The translations under genes and the position numbers were made by a program. From NCBI RefSeq assembly GCF_014203555.1, contig NZ_JACHJH010000002.1, positions 466,791 to 530,790 on the forward strand: a DNA stretch of 64,000 bases. Direction: 5' to 3'. The notes under the pieces are model-generated. The model made no database searches. It was given only the letters and a program-made list of their open reading frames with translations, and was not told where the DNA came from. This DNA comes from Streptomyces olivoverticillatus (lineage in GTDB: Bacteria > Actinomycetota > Actinomycetes > Streptomycetales > Streptomycetaceae). Position 1 is the first letter of the stretch. Each line of letters starts with the position of its first letter. Below, in pieces: positions 37,349 through 48,209 of this stretch.

Positions 37349-37920
37349 CCGCGCTCGGATTCCGGGTGCGGCTGCTGGCGGGGCGGGTGATGGGGCCGGA
37401 GGGGAGGTTCGGGATTCCGTTCGACCACTTGGCGCTGCGGGTGGAGACGGACGGGGCGGCCGGCGAGGCGGAGGCCTGGCTCGTCGACGTCGGCTTCGGC
37501 CGCAACAGCCACTACCCGCTGCACCTGGACGGGCGCGACGACCAGAGCGACCCCGAAGGGGTGTTCCGGCTCGTGGAGACCGAGGAGGGCGACCTGGACG
37601 TCCTCAAGGACGGCGCGGTGCAGTACCGCCTGGACCAGCGCCCGCGGGAGCTGGCCGACTTCGAGGGCGCCTGCTGGTACCACCGCACCTCGCCCAGGTC
37701 GCCCTTCACCCAGGCGCTGCTCTGTTCGCGCCTCACCGAGGGCGGGCGGGTGACGATCAGCAACCGGACGCTCGTCACGACGGACGCCGGCGGACGGCAG
37801 GAGTGGATGCTGAGCGAGGAGGAGGTGCTGCCCGCCTATCGGAAGCACTTCGGGGTCGGCCTGGACCGGGTCCCGGAGGTGCCCCGCATGCCCGTGACCG
37901 ACACGATCATGCCGACCTGA
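37105..37920 (+). CDS. Arylamine N-acetyltransferase
   Basis: Transfers acetyl groups from acetyl-CoA to arylamines or related substrates. The 271-residue length is normal and the Cys-His-Asp triad is complete: C70 in RGGFCFELN, H108 in FDHLALRV and D128 in LVDVGFGRN. The N-terminus (MDSTVIDAYLSRI) and FENLSIHLG are typical. Relatives in actinomycetes include amide synthases that close ansamycin rings, but nothing here suggests a biosynthetic cluster. It overlaps the doubtful tail of comEC. Confidence 0.93.
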   Translation: MDSTVIDAYLSRINTTRPARPDAQALRELQFRHLLAVPFENLSIHLGEEIVLDGGALVDKVVQRERGGFCFELNGAFAQLLTALGFRVRLLAGRVMGPEGRFGIPFDHLALRVETDGAAGEAEAWLVDVGFGRNSHYPLHLDGRDDQSDPEGVFRLVETEEGDLDVLKDGAVQYRLDQRPRELADFEGACWYHRTSPRSPFTQALLCSRLTEGGRVTISNRTLVTTDAGGRQEWMLSEEEVLPAYRKHFGVGLDRVPEVPRMPVTDTIMPT

Positions 37921-37964
37921 TCCATACGCCTGCCGGCTCTCGCCGCCGCCCGCCCGGGGCGCGA

Positions 37965-38231
37965 CTAGCCGGCCTCGACCCAGCCGTCGTACTCCTCGGC
38001 CAGTTCGCGCAGCGCGGCGACGTCCAGCTCGCCGTCCGGGTCCTCCAGGACGACCAGCCACTGGGCGTCCTCGGCGTCGTCCTCACCGGAGAGGGCGTCG
38101 CGCACGACCGGGGGGTCCTCGTCGAGGCCGAAGCGCTGGACGGATTCGTCGGCGGCCTCCTCGGCGGTGTCGCGGTCGGGGAGCACCAGCAAGTGCCGTA
38201 CGGGATCGGAGGAAAGGAAAGCGCTGCTCAC
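37965..38231 (-). CDS. Small acidic conserved hypothetical protein
   Basis: GTG 38231 opens an 88-residue protein, (M)SSAFLSSDPVRHLLVLPDR onward, strongly acidic (EDDAEDAQWLVVLEDPDGELD) and ending EEYDGWVEAG. The frame is open further upstream, but that would run into the holA promoter and start. It diverges from holA. I know no domain or function. Confidence 0.65.
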   Translation of the reverse strand: MSSAFLSSDPVRHLLVLPDRDTAEEAADESVQRFGLDEDPPVVRDALSGEDDAEDAQWLVVLEDPDGELDVAALRELAEEYDGWVEAG

Positions 38232-38289
38232 ACGCTCATTGTGCGGTATGGCCCCACGGCGGCACACGGGGGTGTCAGTGGAGCGTGGG

Positions 38290-39288
38290 ATGCTGGTTGC
38301 GATGCCCAGGAAGACTGCAACCGACGACTTGCTCGCCCCTGTCACGCTCGCCGTGGGGCAGGAGGATCTCCTCCTCGACCGCGCCGTGCAGGAGGTGGTC
38401 GCGGCGGCCCGTGCCGCCGATGCCGACACCGACGTCCGCGACCTCACCTCCGACGCGCTCCAGCCCGGCACGCTCGCCGAGCTGACGAGCCCGTCGCTCT
38501 TCGCCGAGCGCAAGGTGGTGATCGTCCGCAACGCCCAGGACCTGTCCGCCGACACGGTCAAGGACGTCAAGAGCTATCTGGCGGCGCCCGCCGAGGAGAT
38601 CACGCTCGTGCTGCTGCACGCGGGCGGGGCGAAGGGCAAGGGGCTGCTGGACGCGGCGCGCAAGGCGGGGGCCCGGGAGGTCGCCTGCCCCAAGATGGCC
38701 AAGCCGGCCGACCGGCTGGCGTTCGTGCGCGCGGAGTTCCGCGCCACCGGCCGTTCCGCGACGCCGGAGGCGTGCCAGGCGCTGGTGGATGCGATCGGCA
38801 GTGATCTCCGGGAGCTGGCGAGCGCGTGTGCGCAGCTCGTCGCCGACATCGAGGGCACCATCGACGAGTCGGTCGTCGCCCGCTACTACACGGGCCGCGC
38901 CGAGGCCTCCAGCTTCACCGTGGCCGACCGGGCCGTGGAGGGCCGGGCCGCCGAGGCGCTGGAGGCGCTGCGGTGGGCGATGGCCACGGGGGTCGCACCG
39001 GTGTTGATCACCAGCGCGCTGGCGCAGGGCGTCCGCTCGATCGGCAAGCTGGCCTCGGCGCCCCGCGGCGCCCGCCCCGGCGATCTCGCCCGTGAGCTGG
39101 GCATGCCGCCGTGGAAGATCGACCGGGTCCGCCAGCAGATGCGTGGCTGGTCGGCGGACGGGGTGGCCGCGGCGCTGCGCGCGGTCGCGGAGGCGGATGC
39201 CGGCGTCAAGGGCGGGGGAGCCGATCCCGAGTACGCCCTGGAGAAGGCGGTCGTAGCCGTGGCCAGAGCGGCCCGCAGCCGCTCCTGA
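38290..39288 (+). CDS. holA: DNA polymerase III subunit delta
   Basis: Clamp-loader subunit that opens the beta clamp during replication. ATG 38290 is favoured by TGGAG six bases upstream; ATG 38302 (MPRKTATDD) matches more closely where homologues begin. The 332-residue protein shows the delta-subunit pattern: [51 protein letters not shown] and the C-terminal helical collar ([21 protein letters not shown]). The gene is followed by a hairpin and convergent rpsT. Confidence 0.93.
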   Translation: MLVAMPRKTATDDLLAPVTLAVGQEDLLLDRAVQEVVAAARAADADTDVRDLTSDALQPGTLAELTSPSLFAERKVVIVRNAQDLSADTVKDVKSYLAAPAEEITLVLLHAGGAKGKGLLDAARKAGAREVACPKMAKPADRLAFVRAEFRATGRSATPEACQALVDAIGSDLRELASACAQLVADIEGTIDESVVARYYTGRAEASSFTVADRAVEGRAAEALEALRWAMATGVAPVLITSALAQGVRSIGKLASAPRGARPGDLARELGMPPWKIDRVRQQMRGWSADGVAAALRAVAEADAGVKGGGADPEYALEKAVVAVARAARSRS

Positions 39289-39301
39289 CCTGAGCGCCCC
39301 A

Positions 39302-39333
39302 GGGGCCTGCGGCCCCAAAAGCCCGCAGGCCCC
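39302..39333. terminator. Terminator between holA and rpsT
   Basis: GGGGCCTGCGG (39302-39312) pairs with CCGCAGGCCCC (39323-39333). It is 13 bases after the holA stop and serves convergent genes. Confidence 0.75.
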
Positions 39334-39513
39334 GTGTCCGCCCTGGGGAAGGGCGGGCGCAGGGCCTGCAAGGTCGTTCTGGTCGAGCCGCAAGGCTCAT
39401 GCCGCACCCGCGTGGCGAACGGCCGCGTGCGGCGGAGTGCCGGTCCGGAGCGGTAGAGAGGGTCCGCTGGGTCCGTGCCGGCGAAGGATCGGGGCTCACG
39501 CCCCGAAGTGGCT

Positions 39514-39780
39514 TCAGCCCTTGAGGGAAGCAGCCTGCTTGGCCAGCGCCGACTTCTTGTTGGCGGCGGCGTTCTTGTGCAGGACGCCCTTGCTGACGGC
39601 CTTGTCCAGCTTCTTGCCGGCCAGGGCGACAGCGGCGGTGGCCTTGGTGAGGTCGCCGCCGGCGATGGCCTCGCGGGCCGCGCGGACAACGGTCTTGACC
39701 GAGGACTTGACGGCCTTGTTACGCAGGCGCGCCTTCTCGTTGGTCTTGTTCCGCTTGATCTGGGACTTGATGTTCGCCAC
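39514..39780 (-). CDS. rpsT: 30S ribosomal protein S20
   Basis: Full-length S20 of 88 residues from GTG 39780, [26 protein letters not shown] onward, rich in Lys and Ala and predicted to be helical throughout. It binds 16S rRNA early in 30S assembly. It is divergent from lepA and convergent with holA, the usual streptomycete arrangement. AAGG on the coding strand lies nine bases before the start. Confidence 0.97.
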   Translation of the reverse strand: MANIKSQIKRNKTNEKARLRNKAVKSSVKTVVRAAREAIAGGDLTKATAAVALAGKKLDKAVSKGVLHKNAAANKKSALAKQAASLKG

Positions 39781-39985
39781 GAAAGAGCCTTTTCAGGTTC
39801 GTTGGATTTCGATCAGTGCTCCGCGCGATAGAGGGCGCACGAAGCACAGTGGACCAGGCTACCAGCAGGCACTCGGGCGTCCCAAACCAGACGGTACCCG
39901 CCGGTCATGGGACCATGGAGAGGTCGTATACCCGACTCCCGCCGAGACTGGCGTTCAAACGCCGAAGTCACCGAATGGATCCTGC

Positions 39986-41848
39986 GTGCCCGCGACCCCT
40001 ACCAACGTGCCCGAGCCGAGCCGTACCGACCCGGCTCTGATCCGTAACTTCTGCATCATCGCGCACATCGACCACGGCAAGTCGACGCTCGCCGACCGGA
40101 TGCTTCAGCTGACCGGCGTGGTCGACCAGCGGCAGATGCGCGCGCAGTACCTCGACCGGATGGACATCGAGCGCGAGCGCGGCATCACGATCAAGTCGCA
40201 GGCGGTCCGGCTGCCGTGGGCGCCCACCGAGGACCCGGGCAACACCCACATCCTCAACATGATCGACACGCCGGGCCACGTGGACTTCACCTACGAGGTC
40301 TCGCGCTCCCTCGCCGCGTGCGAGGGCTGCGTCCTCCTCGTGGACGCCGCCCAGGGCATCGAGGCCCAGACCCTCGCCAACCTCTACCTGGCGATGGAGA
40401 ACGACCTCACGATCATCCCGGTCCTCAACAAGATCGACCTGCCGGCCGCCCAGCCCGAGAAGTTCGCGGCCGAGCTGGCCAACCTCGTCGGCTGTGACCC
40501 GGAGGACGTGCTGCGGGTCTCCGCCAAGACCGGCGTCGGCGTGGACGCGCTGCTGGACAAGGTCGTCCGCGAGGTCCCGGCCCCGGTCGGCGTCAAGGAC
40601 GCCCCCGCCCGCGCGATGATCTTCGACTCGGTCTACGACGCCTACCGGGGCGTCGTGACGTACGTCAAGGTCGTCGACGGCACGCTCAGCAAGCGCGAGC
40701 GCATCAAGATGATGTCGACCGGCGCCGCCCACGAGCTGCTGGAGATCGGCACCAACTCGCCCGAGATGACCCCCGCCGACGGCCTGTCCGTCGGTGAGGT
40801 GGGCTATCTGATCACCGGTGTGAAGGACGTCCGCCAGTCCAAGGTCGGCGACACCATCACCCAGCTGTCGCGCGGTGCCACCGAGGCGCTGGGCGGCTAC
40901 AAGGACCCCAAGCCGATGGTGTTCTCGGGCCTGTACCCGCTGGACGGCTCCGACTACCCGGAGCTGCGCGAGGCCCTGGACAAGCTGCAGCTCAACGACG
41001 CCGCCCTGGTGTACGAGCCGGAGACCTCCGCGGCCCTCGGCTTCGGCTTCCGCGTGGGCTTCCTGGGCCTGCTGCACCTGGAGGTCGTCCGTGAGCGCCT
41101 CGAGCGCGAGTTCGGCCTCGACCTGATCGCCACCGCGCCCAACGTGGTCTACCGGGTGGACATGGAGGACGGTGCGGAGCACATCGTCACCAACCCCAGC
41201 GAGTTCCCCACCGGCAAGATCGACCAGGTGCACGAACCGGTCGTCCGGGCAACGATCCTGGCGCCCAGCGAGTTCATCGGCGCGATCATGGAGCTGTGCC
41301 AGAACCGGCGCGGCGTCCTGCTCGGCATGGACTACCTCTCCGAGGACCGCGTCGAGATCCGCTACACCCTGCCGCTCGCCGAGGTCGTCTTCGACTTCTT
41401 CGACCAGCTGAAGTCCAAGACCCGCGGCTACGCCTCGCTGGACTACGAGCCCACCGGCGAGCAGACCGCCGACCTGGTCAAGGTCGACATCCTGCTGCAC
41501 GGCGACAAGGTGGACGCGTTCTCCGCGATCACCCACAAGGACAAGGCGTACGCCTACGGCGTGCGGCTCGTCGCCAAGCTGCGCGAGCTCATCCCGCGGC
41601 AGAACTTCGAGGTGCCCATCCAGGCCGCCATCGGCTCCCGGGTCATCGCCCGCGAGACCGTCCGCGCCATCCGCAAGGACGTCCTCGCCAAGTGCTACGG
41701 CGGTGACATCTCCCGTAAGCGGAAGCTGCTGGAGAAGCAGAAGGAGGGCAAGAAGCGGATGAAGATGGTCGGCAACGTGGAGGTCCCGCAGGAGGCCTTC
41801 ATCGCGGTGCTCTCCAGTGACGAGAGTGGCGACAAGAGCAAGAAGTAG
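39986..41848 (+). CDS. lepA: Elongation factor 4 (LepA)
   Basis: Translational GTPase that can back-translocate or help assemble ribosomes. GTG 39986 was chosen because the family begins shortly before [16 protein letters not shown]. The P-loop is A26-T34, followed by [21 protein letters not shown] and NKIDLP. Domains II, III and V follow, and the LepA-specific C-terminal domain begins near residue 490 with [25 protein letters not shown] near the end. The 620-residue length fits. The longer frame reaching back to 39437 crosses rpsT and is not real. Confidence 0.96.
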   Translation: MPATPTNVPEPSRTDPALIRNFCIIAHIDHGKSTLADRMLQLTGVVDQRQMRAQYLDRMDIERERGITIKSQAVRLPWAPTEDPGNTHILNMIDTPGHVDFTYEVSRSLAACEGCVLLVDAAQGIEAQTLANLYLAMENDLTIIPVLNKIDLPAAQPEKFAAELANLVGCDPEDVLRVSAKTGVGVDALLDKVVREVPAPVGVKDAPARAMIFDSVYDAYRGVVTYVKVVDGTLSKRERIKMMSTGAAHELLEIGTNSPEMTPADGLSVGEVGYLITGVKDVRQSKVGDTITQLSRGATEALGGYKDPKPMVFSGLYPLDGSDYPELREALDKLQLNDAALVYEPETSAALGFGFRVGFLGLLHLEVVRERLEREFGLDLIATAPNVVYRVDMEDGAEHIVTNPSEFPTGKIDQVHEPVVRATILAPSEFIGAIMELCQNRRGVLLGMDYLSEDRVEIRYTLPLAEVVFDFFDQLKSKTRGYASLDYEPTGEQTADLVKVDILLHGDKVDAFSAITHKDKAYAYGVRLVAKLRELIPRQNFEVPIQAAIGSRVIARETVRAIRKDVLAKCYGGDISRKRKLLEKQKEGKKRMKMVGNVEVPQEAFIAVLSSDESGDKSKK

Positions 41849-41885
41849 CCTGCTTCGGCCGCCCGCGGCCTTGGCTCGGCGGCCG

Positions 41886-41921
41886 AAAGATGCCCGTCCT
41901 CCCCGGGGGTCGGGCATCTTT
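41886..41921 (+). terminator. Terminator after lepA
   Basis: AAAGATGCCCG (41886-41896) pairs with CGGGCATCTTT (41911-41921) over 11 bases, ending in TTTG. The A/T ends make it work in both directions. Confidence 0.8.
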
Positions 41922-41966
41922 GCGTAGGGAGCCTCCCCTTGAAGCTTTCGATGCCGTCACGGGCAC

Positions 41967-41995
41967 TTACGCGACGGCCGCTTCGGCTCTACTCT
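41967..41995 (+). promoter_or_regulatory. Possible promoter of the acyl-CoA ligase gene
   Basis: TTACGC (41967-41972) and TACTCT (41990-41995) are 17 bases apart. The -10 box is good and the -35 box poor. The 5' leader would be about 55 bases and includes GGAGGAT before GTG 42057. Confidence 0.45.
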
Positions 41996-42056
41996 GATCA
42001 CTGCTCAAAGGTTACTCGCGAGTCACCAGCAACGAAGCGGGCCCCCGGAGGATGCC

Positions 42057-43946
<1,890 letters not shown>

Positions 43947-43951
43947 CCGGC

Positions 43952-44007
43952 GCGCGGGAGCGCGGACGGGGGGCGGGTGCGCCTCACCCCCGTCCGCGCT
44001 CCCGCGC
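43952..44007 (+). terminator. 21-bp terminator after acyl-CoA ligase
   Basis: Positions 43952-43972 (starting GCGCGGGAGCGCGG) pair perfectly with 43987-44007 around a 14-base loop. A 14-base direct repeat, GCGCCTCACCCCCG, occurs at 43979-43992 and 44004-44017, partly within it. The TnpB relic begins 22 bases later. Confidence 0.85.
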
Positions 44008-44028
44008 CTCACCCCCGCAACCGGCGCG

Positions 44029-44403
44029 GTGACCGGCATTGATATGGGCACAGCCCGCTTCCTCACCACCAGCGAGGGCGAGCACATCGCCACCCCCAGG
44101 CACGGCAAGCGCAACGCCGACGCCCTCGCCGACGCTCAGCGGGCACTCAAGAGGTTCCCGCGCCGGAAGCGGGAAAACCGCTCAGTGAAGCACCGCCAGG
44201 CGGTGGGGAAGGTTGCCGAGCTGCATCGCAAGGTGCGCCGCCAGCGCACCGATCACGCGCACAAGACCGCGATAGCCCTGGTGCGCACCTACGACGTGAT
44301 CGCGCACGAGCGCCTGTCGATCGCGAACATGGTCCGTACCCCGAAGGTGAAGCCCGACCCCGGGCAGCCCGGGGTTTTCCTGCAGAACGGCGCGGCGGCG
44401 AAG
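44029..44403 (+). pseudogene. TnpB (IS200/IS605 OrfB) remnant
   Basis: About 125 codons match the central part of a TnpB RNA-guided nuclease/transposase accessory protein. GIDMGTARFLTTSEGEH holds the first RuvC aspartate; KVAELHRKVRRQRTDHAHKTAIALV and YDVIAHERLSIANM hold the second acidic site; the match ends at PGQPGVFLQNGAAAK. The N-terminal ~170 residues, the zinc ribbon and the third RuvC aspartate are absent, so it cannot be active. No transposon ends are visible. The frame continues into a downstream gene in the wrong phase, producing a meaningless chimeric tail. It is evidence of an old insertion followed by deletion. Confidence 0.85.
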
Positions 44404-44984
44404 TCGCGCTCGGCGACGTCTGCGGCAGCGGCCCCGAAGCCGCCGTCACCACCGGGCTCGTACGCCCCTGGCTGCGCCTGCTCGCCAAGGAAGGCCGCGG
44501 CGTCGCGGCCGTCCTCGAACGGCTCGGCCGCATGCTCGCCGAGGAGGCGGCCGAGGTTGAGCCGGGCGCGGCACCCCGCTTCCTGTCCCTGCTCTACGGA
44601 GAGCTCGTGCCGCACGCCGACGGCGTGCGCTGCACGCTGGCCAGCGCCGGCCACCCGCTGCCGCTCCTCCTGCGCCCCGACGGCACGGTACGGGCGGCAG
44701 CGCCGCCCCAGATGCTGCTCGGCGTCGTCGACGACGCCGTCTACCGTGCCGAGAGCTTCGACCTGACCGCCGGGGACACGCTGCTGTGCGTCACGGACGG
44801 CGTCACCGAGCGCAAGTCCGGCAACCGCCTCTTCGACGACGGCGACGGCCTCGCCGCCGCCCTCGCGGGCTGCGCGGGCCTGTCGGCCGAGGGCGTGGCC
44901 GCCCGCATCCGGCAGGCCGTGCACGGCTTCGCACGCACACCGCCGGACGACGACCTGGCGCTGCTGGTGCTCCGGGCGGAGTAA
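44403..44984 (+). pseudogene. Truncated SpoIIE/PP2C-type protein phosphatase
   Basis: In the third frame, starting at the exact point where TnpB similarity ends, the sequence reads VALGDVCGSGPEAAVTTGLVRPWLRLLAKEG and continues to DDDLALLVLRAE. This is the back part of a SpoIIE/RsbU-type phosphatase: the GDVCG, VTDGV and DDD metal sites are present. The N-terminal sensor and the first strands of the catalytic domain are gone. A residual frame from ATG 44532 (MLAEEAAEVEPGAAPRF) would give 150 residues without GDVCG. It is probably non-functional, though a shortened protein could be made. The next gene is hemW. Confidence 0.8.
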
Positions 44985-45002
44985 TCCGCGCCATGCCGGA
45001 CA

Positions 45003-46244
45003 ATGGAACGCATGCCTTCCGTACTGCCCGATGGTGAGCCCATGCCCGAGGACGGGGCCCTGCCCCGCCACGCCCTCGACGGCTCCGGGCAGCGGCCCCT
45101 CGGCTTCTACCTGCACGTCCCCTACTGCGCCACGCGCTGCGGCTACTGCGACTTCAACACCTACACCGCGAGCGAGCTGCGCGGCTCCGGCGGAGCGCTC
45201 GCCTCCCGCGACAACTACGCCGACACCCTCGCCGAGGAGATCCGCCTCGCCCGCAAGGTCCTGGGGGACGACCCCCGGCCGGTGGAGACGGTCTTCGTGG
45301 GCGGCGGCACGCCCACCCTGCTGCCCGCCGCCGACCTGGTGCGGATGCTGAGCGCGATCCGCGAGGAGTTCTCCCTCGCCGACGGCGCGGAGATCACCAC
45401 CGAGGCCAACCCGGACTCCGTGGACCCCCGCTACCTGGCGGAACTGCGCGAAGGCGGCTTCAACCGCATTTCCTTCGGCATGCAGAGCGCCCGCCCGCAC
45501 GTGCTGCAGATCCTCGACCGTACGCACACCCCCGGGCGGCCCGAGGCATGCGTCGCGGAGGCGCGGGCCGCGGGCTTCGACCACGTCAACCTGGACCTGA
45601 TCTACGGCACGCCCGGGGAGAGCGACGACGACTGGCGCGCCTCGCTGGACGCCGCGATCGGCGCCGGCCCGGACCACGTCTCGGCCTACGCCCTGATCGT
45701 CGAGGAGGGCACCCAGCTCGCGCGGCGCATCCGCCGGGGCGAGGTGCCGATGACCGACGACGACGTGCACGCCGACCGCTACCTGATCGCCGAGGAGACG
45801 CTGACCGCGGCGGGCTTCCACTGGTACGAGGTCTCGAACTGGGCCACGACCGAGGCGGGCCGCTGCCGCCACAACGAGCTCTACTGGCGCGGCGCCGACT
45901 GGTGGGGCGCAGGCCCGGGGGCGCACTCGCACGTGGGGGGCGTGCGGTGGTGGAACGCCAAGCATCCGGGCGCGTACGCGCAGGCCCTGGCCGAAGGTCG
46001 TTCCCCGGGCGCGGGGCGCGAGGTCCTCTCCGAGGAGGACCGCCGGGTCGAGCGCATCCTGCTGGAGCTGCGACTGCTGGAGGGCTGCCCGCTGTCGCTG
46101 CTGAAGCCGGCGGGTGCGACGGCGGCGGCGCGGGCGCTGGCGGACGGCCTGCTTCGGCCCGGCCCGTACGAGGCCGGCCGCGCGGTCCTTACGCTGCGGG
46201 GGCGGCTGCTGGCCGATGCGGTGGTGCGGGACCTGGTGGACTGA
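45003..46244 (+). CDS. hemW: Radical SAM heme chaperone HemW
   Basis: Member of the HemN-like radical SAM family now known as heme chaperone HemW. The 413-residue frame starts at ATG 45003; ATG 45012 (MPSVLPDGEP) matches homologues better and cannot be excluded. The cluster motif CATRCGYCDF (C-x3-C-x2-C) is near residue 40. It lacks the fourth cysteine of true coproporphyrinogen oxidase (HemN has CxxxCxxCxC), which supports HemW. Further motifs are FVGGGTPTLLP, NRISFGMQS and NLDLIYGTPGE, with the C-terminal HemN_C-like region. Upstream is the truncated phosphatase. Confidence 0.92.
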   Translation: MERMPSVLPDGEPMPEDGALPRHALDGSGQRPLGFYLHVPYCATRCGYCDFNTYTASELRGSGGALASRDNYADTLAEEIRLARKVLGDDPRPVETVFVGGGTPTLLPAADLVRMLSAIREEFSLADGAEITTEANPDSVDPRYLAELREGGFNRISFGMQSARPHVLQILDRTHTPGRPEACVAEARAAGFDHVNLDLIYGTPGESDDDWRASLDAAIGAGPDHVSAYALIVEEGTQLARRIRRGEVPMTDDDVHADRYLIAEETLTAAGFHWYEVSNWATTEAGRCRHNELYWRGADWWGAGPGAHSHVGGVRWWNAKHPGAYAQALAEGRSPGAGREVLSEEDRRVERILLELRLLEGCPLSLLKPAGATAAARALADGLLRPGPYEAGRAVLTLRGRLLADAVVRDLVD

Positions 46245-46304
46245 GCGATCGCCCCGCAGCGGCGGGGACAACGAGCTGCTCGGGCGTGTGGACGAACTGA
46301 TCGA

Positions 46305-46328
46305 CGGAACACCGGAACACCGGAACAC
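46305..46328 (+). repeat. Short tandem repeat (CGGAACAC)x3
   Basis: Three perfect 8-base units in the intergenic region between hemW and the convergent DUF3097 gene. Possibly variable in length; no function is evident. The 46245-46386 gap holds no supported gene. Confidence 0.8.
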
Positions 46329-46386
46329 CTCCGCGCAAGCGGAGAGCGGTCCACCAGGACCCCTGTGGCCAACGACCTGAGACGAC

Positions 46387-47223
46387 TCAGGGCACGGTCA
46401 CGTGATCGATGAGACGCTCGACACAGCCCAGCAGCTCCGGCTCAAGATCCTTGTACGAGCGCACCGATCGAAGGATCCGCTGCCAAGCGGCCCCCGTGTT
46501 CACCGGCCACCCCAACCCCCGGCACACCCCCGCCTTCCAGTCCTCGCCCCGCGGCACCCGCGGCCACCCCGGAATGCCCACGGACGAAGGCTTGACCGCC
46601 TCCCACACGTCCACGTACGGGTGACCGACGACCAGCACGTGCTCGCCCGTCACCTCCGCCGCGATGCGCGACTCCTTCGAACCCGGGACCAAGTGGTCCA
46701 CCAGGACGCCCAGCCGCGCGTCCGGCCCGGGTGCGAAGGAGCGCACGATCGCGGGCAGGTCGTCGACACCCTCCAGGTACTCCACGACCACGCCCTCGAT
46801 CCGCAGGTCGTCGCCCCAGACCCGCTCCACGAGCTCCGCGTCGTGCCGGCCCTCGACATAGATCCGGCCCGCCCGCGCCACCCGGGCCCGCGCGCCGGGC
46901 ACGGCGAGGGAGCCGGAGGCCGTGCGCGCCGGGCCCGCCGCGGCGGCCGGAGCCTGCGGGCGGACCAGCGTGACCACGCGCCCTTCCAGCAGGAAGCCGC
47001 GCGGCTCCATGGGGAAGACGCGGTGTTTGCCGAAGCGGTCCTCCAGCGTGACCGTAGGCCCCTGCGCCGTCTTCTCGCACCGGATCACCGCCCCGCAGAA
47101 GCCGGTGGTGACCTCCTCCACCACGAGGTCGGCCTCGGCCGGCACCTCCGGCGCGGGCGCGCTCCGCTTCCACGGGGGCGTCAGATCGGGCTCGTACCGG
47201 CGGCTGGGTCCACTGCTGCGCAT
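46387..47223 (-). CDS. DUF3097 family protein
   Basis: A 278-residue actinobacterial protein starting MRSSGPSRRYEPDLTPPWKRSAPAPEVPAE. The domain has GFCGAVIRCEKTAQGPTVTLEDRFGKHRVFPMEPRGFLLEG and a Toprim-like stretch (RIYVEGRHDAELVERVWGDDLR, GVLVDHLVPGSKE). The EGxxD and DxLxxGS pattern suggests a Toprim fold acting on nucleic acid, but the family has no established function. It is convergent with hemW. Confidence 0.88.
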   Translation of the reverse strand: MRSSGPSRRYEPDLTPPWKRSAPAPEVPAEADLVVEEVTTGFCGAVIRCEKTAQGPTVTLEDRFGKHRVFPMEPRGFLLEGRVVTLVRPQAPAAAAGPARTASGSLAVPGARARVARAGRIYVEGRHDAELVERVWGDDLRIEGVVVEYLEGVDDLPAIVRSFAPGPDARLGVLVDHLVPGSKESRIAAEVTGEHVLVVGHPYVDVWEAVKPSSVGIPGWPRVPRGEDWKAGVCRGLGWPVNTGAAWQRILRSVRSYKDLEPELLGCVERLIDHVTVP

Positions 47224-47256
47224 GGGCGCAATTGTGGATCACCGTCCCGGCCCCGG

Positions 47257-48000
47257 TCACGACACGCCGAACCGCTCCGCCAACGCCTCACGCTGCCCCC
47301 GCACGAACCCCGCATCGACCACGGCCCCGTGCCCGGGCACGTACAGCGCGTCCTCGCCGCCCAGCGCGAGCAGCCGGTCCAGCGCCGCGGGCCAGGCGTG
47401 GGGGAGGGCGTCCGGGCCCGCCTGCGGCTCGCCGGACTCCTCGACGAGGTCGCCGCAGAAGACCACCTCGGGTGCCCGGCCCGCCCCGGGCACCAGCACC
47501 ACGAGGTCGTGCGCGGTGTGCCCCGGCCCGGCGTTCGCCAGCATGACCGGCCGCCCGCCGCCCAGGTCGACGGAGAGCTCCCCGGACACCGCGTGGTGCG
47601 GCCGTACGAGCAGGTCCGCCGAATCGGCCGCGACCTCGGGGTCCACGCCGTGCCGTACGGCGTCCCGCCGCAGCTCGTCCCGCTCGCGCCGCATCAGCTC
47701 CTCCACGCCCACCGCGCCGTACACCTGCACCCCGGAGAAGGCCGCGGTGCCGAAGACGTGGTCGAAGTGGGGGTGGGTGAGTGCGATGTGCGTCACGGGG
47801 AGCCCGAAGATTTCCTGGACCTCGCGCCGGATCTCCACCCCCTCGTGCAGGGAGGATCCGGTGTCGACGACCAGGACGCCCGAGCCGCCCGCGACCGCGC
47901 CTACGGTGGCGTCCCAGCCCGGCATTCTGCGGCGCACCACCCCCGGCGCAAGTCGTTCCCAATGCGCCCCCGCCCCCTGCTGATCCCCGTGGTTTGCCAT
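47257..48000 (-). CDS. MBL fold metallo-hydrolase
   Basis: A 247-residue metallo-beta-lactamase-fold hydrolase starting MANHGDQQGAGAHWERL. The metal motif is THPHFDHVFG (HxHxDH type), with GPGHTAHDLVVL and VVFCGDLVEESG supplying later ligands, and YVPGHGAVVDA. The substrate is unknown. ATG 48000 appears leaderless: TAGCGT lies with exact spacing upstream on this strand. Confidence 0.88.
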   Translation of the reverse strand: MANHGDQQGAGAHWERLAPGVVRRRMPGWDATVGAVAGGSGVLVVDTGSSLHEGVEIRREVQEIFGLPVTHIALTHPHFDHVFGTAAFSGVQVYGAVGVEELMRRERDELRRDAVRHGVDPEVAADSADLLVRPHHAVSGELSVDLGGGRPVMLANAGPGHTAHDLVVLVPGAGRAPEVVFCGDLVEESGEPQAGPDALPHAWPAALDRLLALGGEDALYVPGHGAVVDAGFVRGQREALAERFGVS

Positions 48001-48006
48001 ACCGCG

Positions 48007-48012
48007 ACGCTA
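48007..48012 (-). promoter_or_regulatory. -10 box of the MBL hydrolase gene (leaderless)
   Basis: Read on the minus strand, TAGCGT ends seven bases before the ATG at 48000, so the transcript should begin on the start codon. Confidence 0.5.
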
Positions 48013-48063
48013 GCCGGAGAGCGGTAGCGTTGCCCGCCCGGAATCGCGTGACGGGGACGGCCC

Positions 48064-48094
48064 TTGCCCTGCCCGTGGTGCCCGGCCGTACACT
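48064..48094 (+). promoter_or_regulatory. Possible hrcA-dnaJ promoter
   Basis: TTGCCC (48064-48069) and TACACT (48089-48094) are 19 bases apart. Transcription would begin near 48101, just ahead of the CIRCE operator, the usual geometry for HrcA control. Confidence 0.5.
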
Positions 48095-48106
48095 GGCTGG
48101 AAGGGT

Positions 48107-48133
48107 CTGGCACTCGTGACCATTGAGTGCCAA
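48107..48133 (+). promoter_or_regulatory. CIRCE operator of hrcA-dnaJ
   Basis: CTGGCACTC (48107-48115), nine spacer bases, GAGTGCCAA (48125-48133). This matches the CIRCE consensus TTAGCACTC-N9-GAGTGCTAA, with changes mostly at one symmetric pair. HrcA bound here would repress its own operon until heat shock. Confidence 0.9.
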
Positions 48134-48209
48134 GAAGATCCCGTAAGACCCGTAGGGGCCCGCACACGGCCCGTACGACGGCAGGACCACTGGACTGGAG
48201 GTGCGCGCG

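Noticed and set aside
39437..40000. An 180-residue N-terminal extension of LepA
   Set aside because: It would run through rpsT on the other strand, and the family starts just before [14 protein letters not shown].
44029..44766. A 245-residue novel protein
   Set aside because: Only the first ~125 residues are TnpB-like; the remainder is a frame shadow of the truncated phosphatase, so the whole is a chimera.
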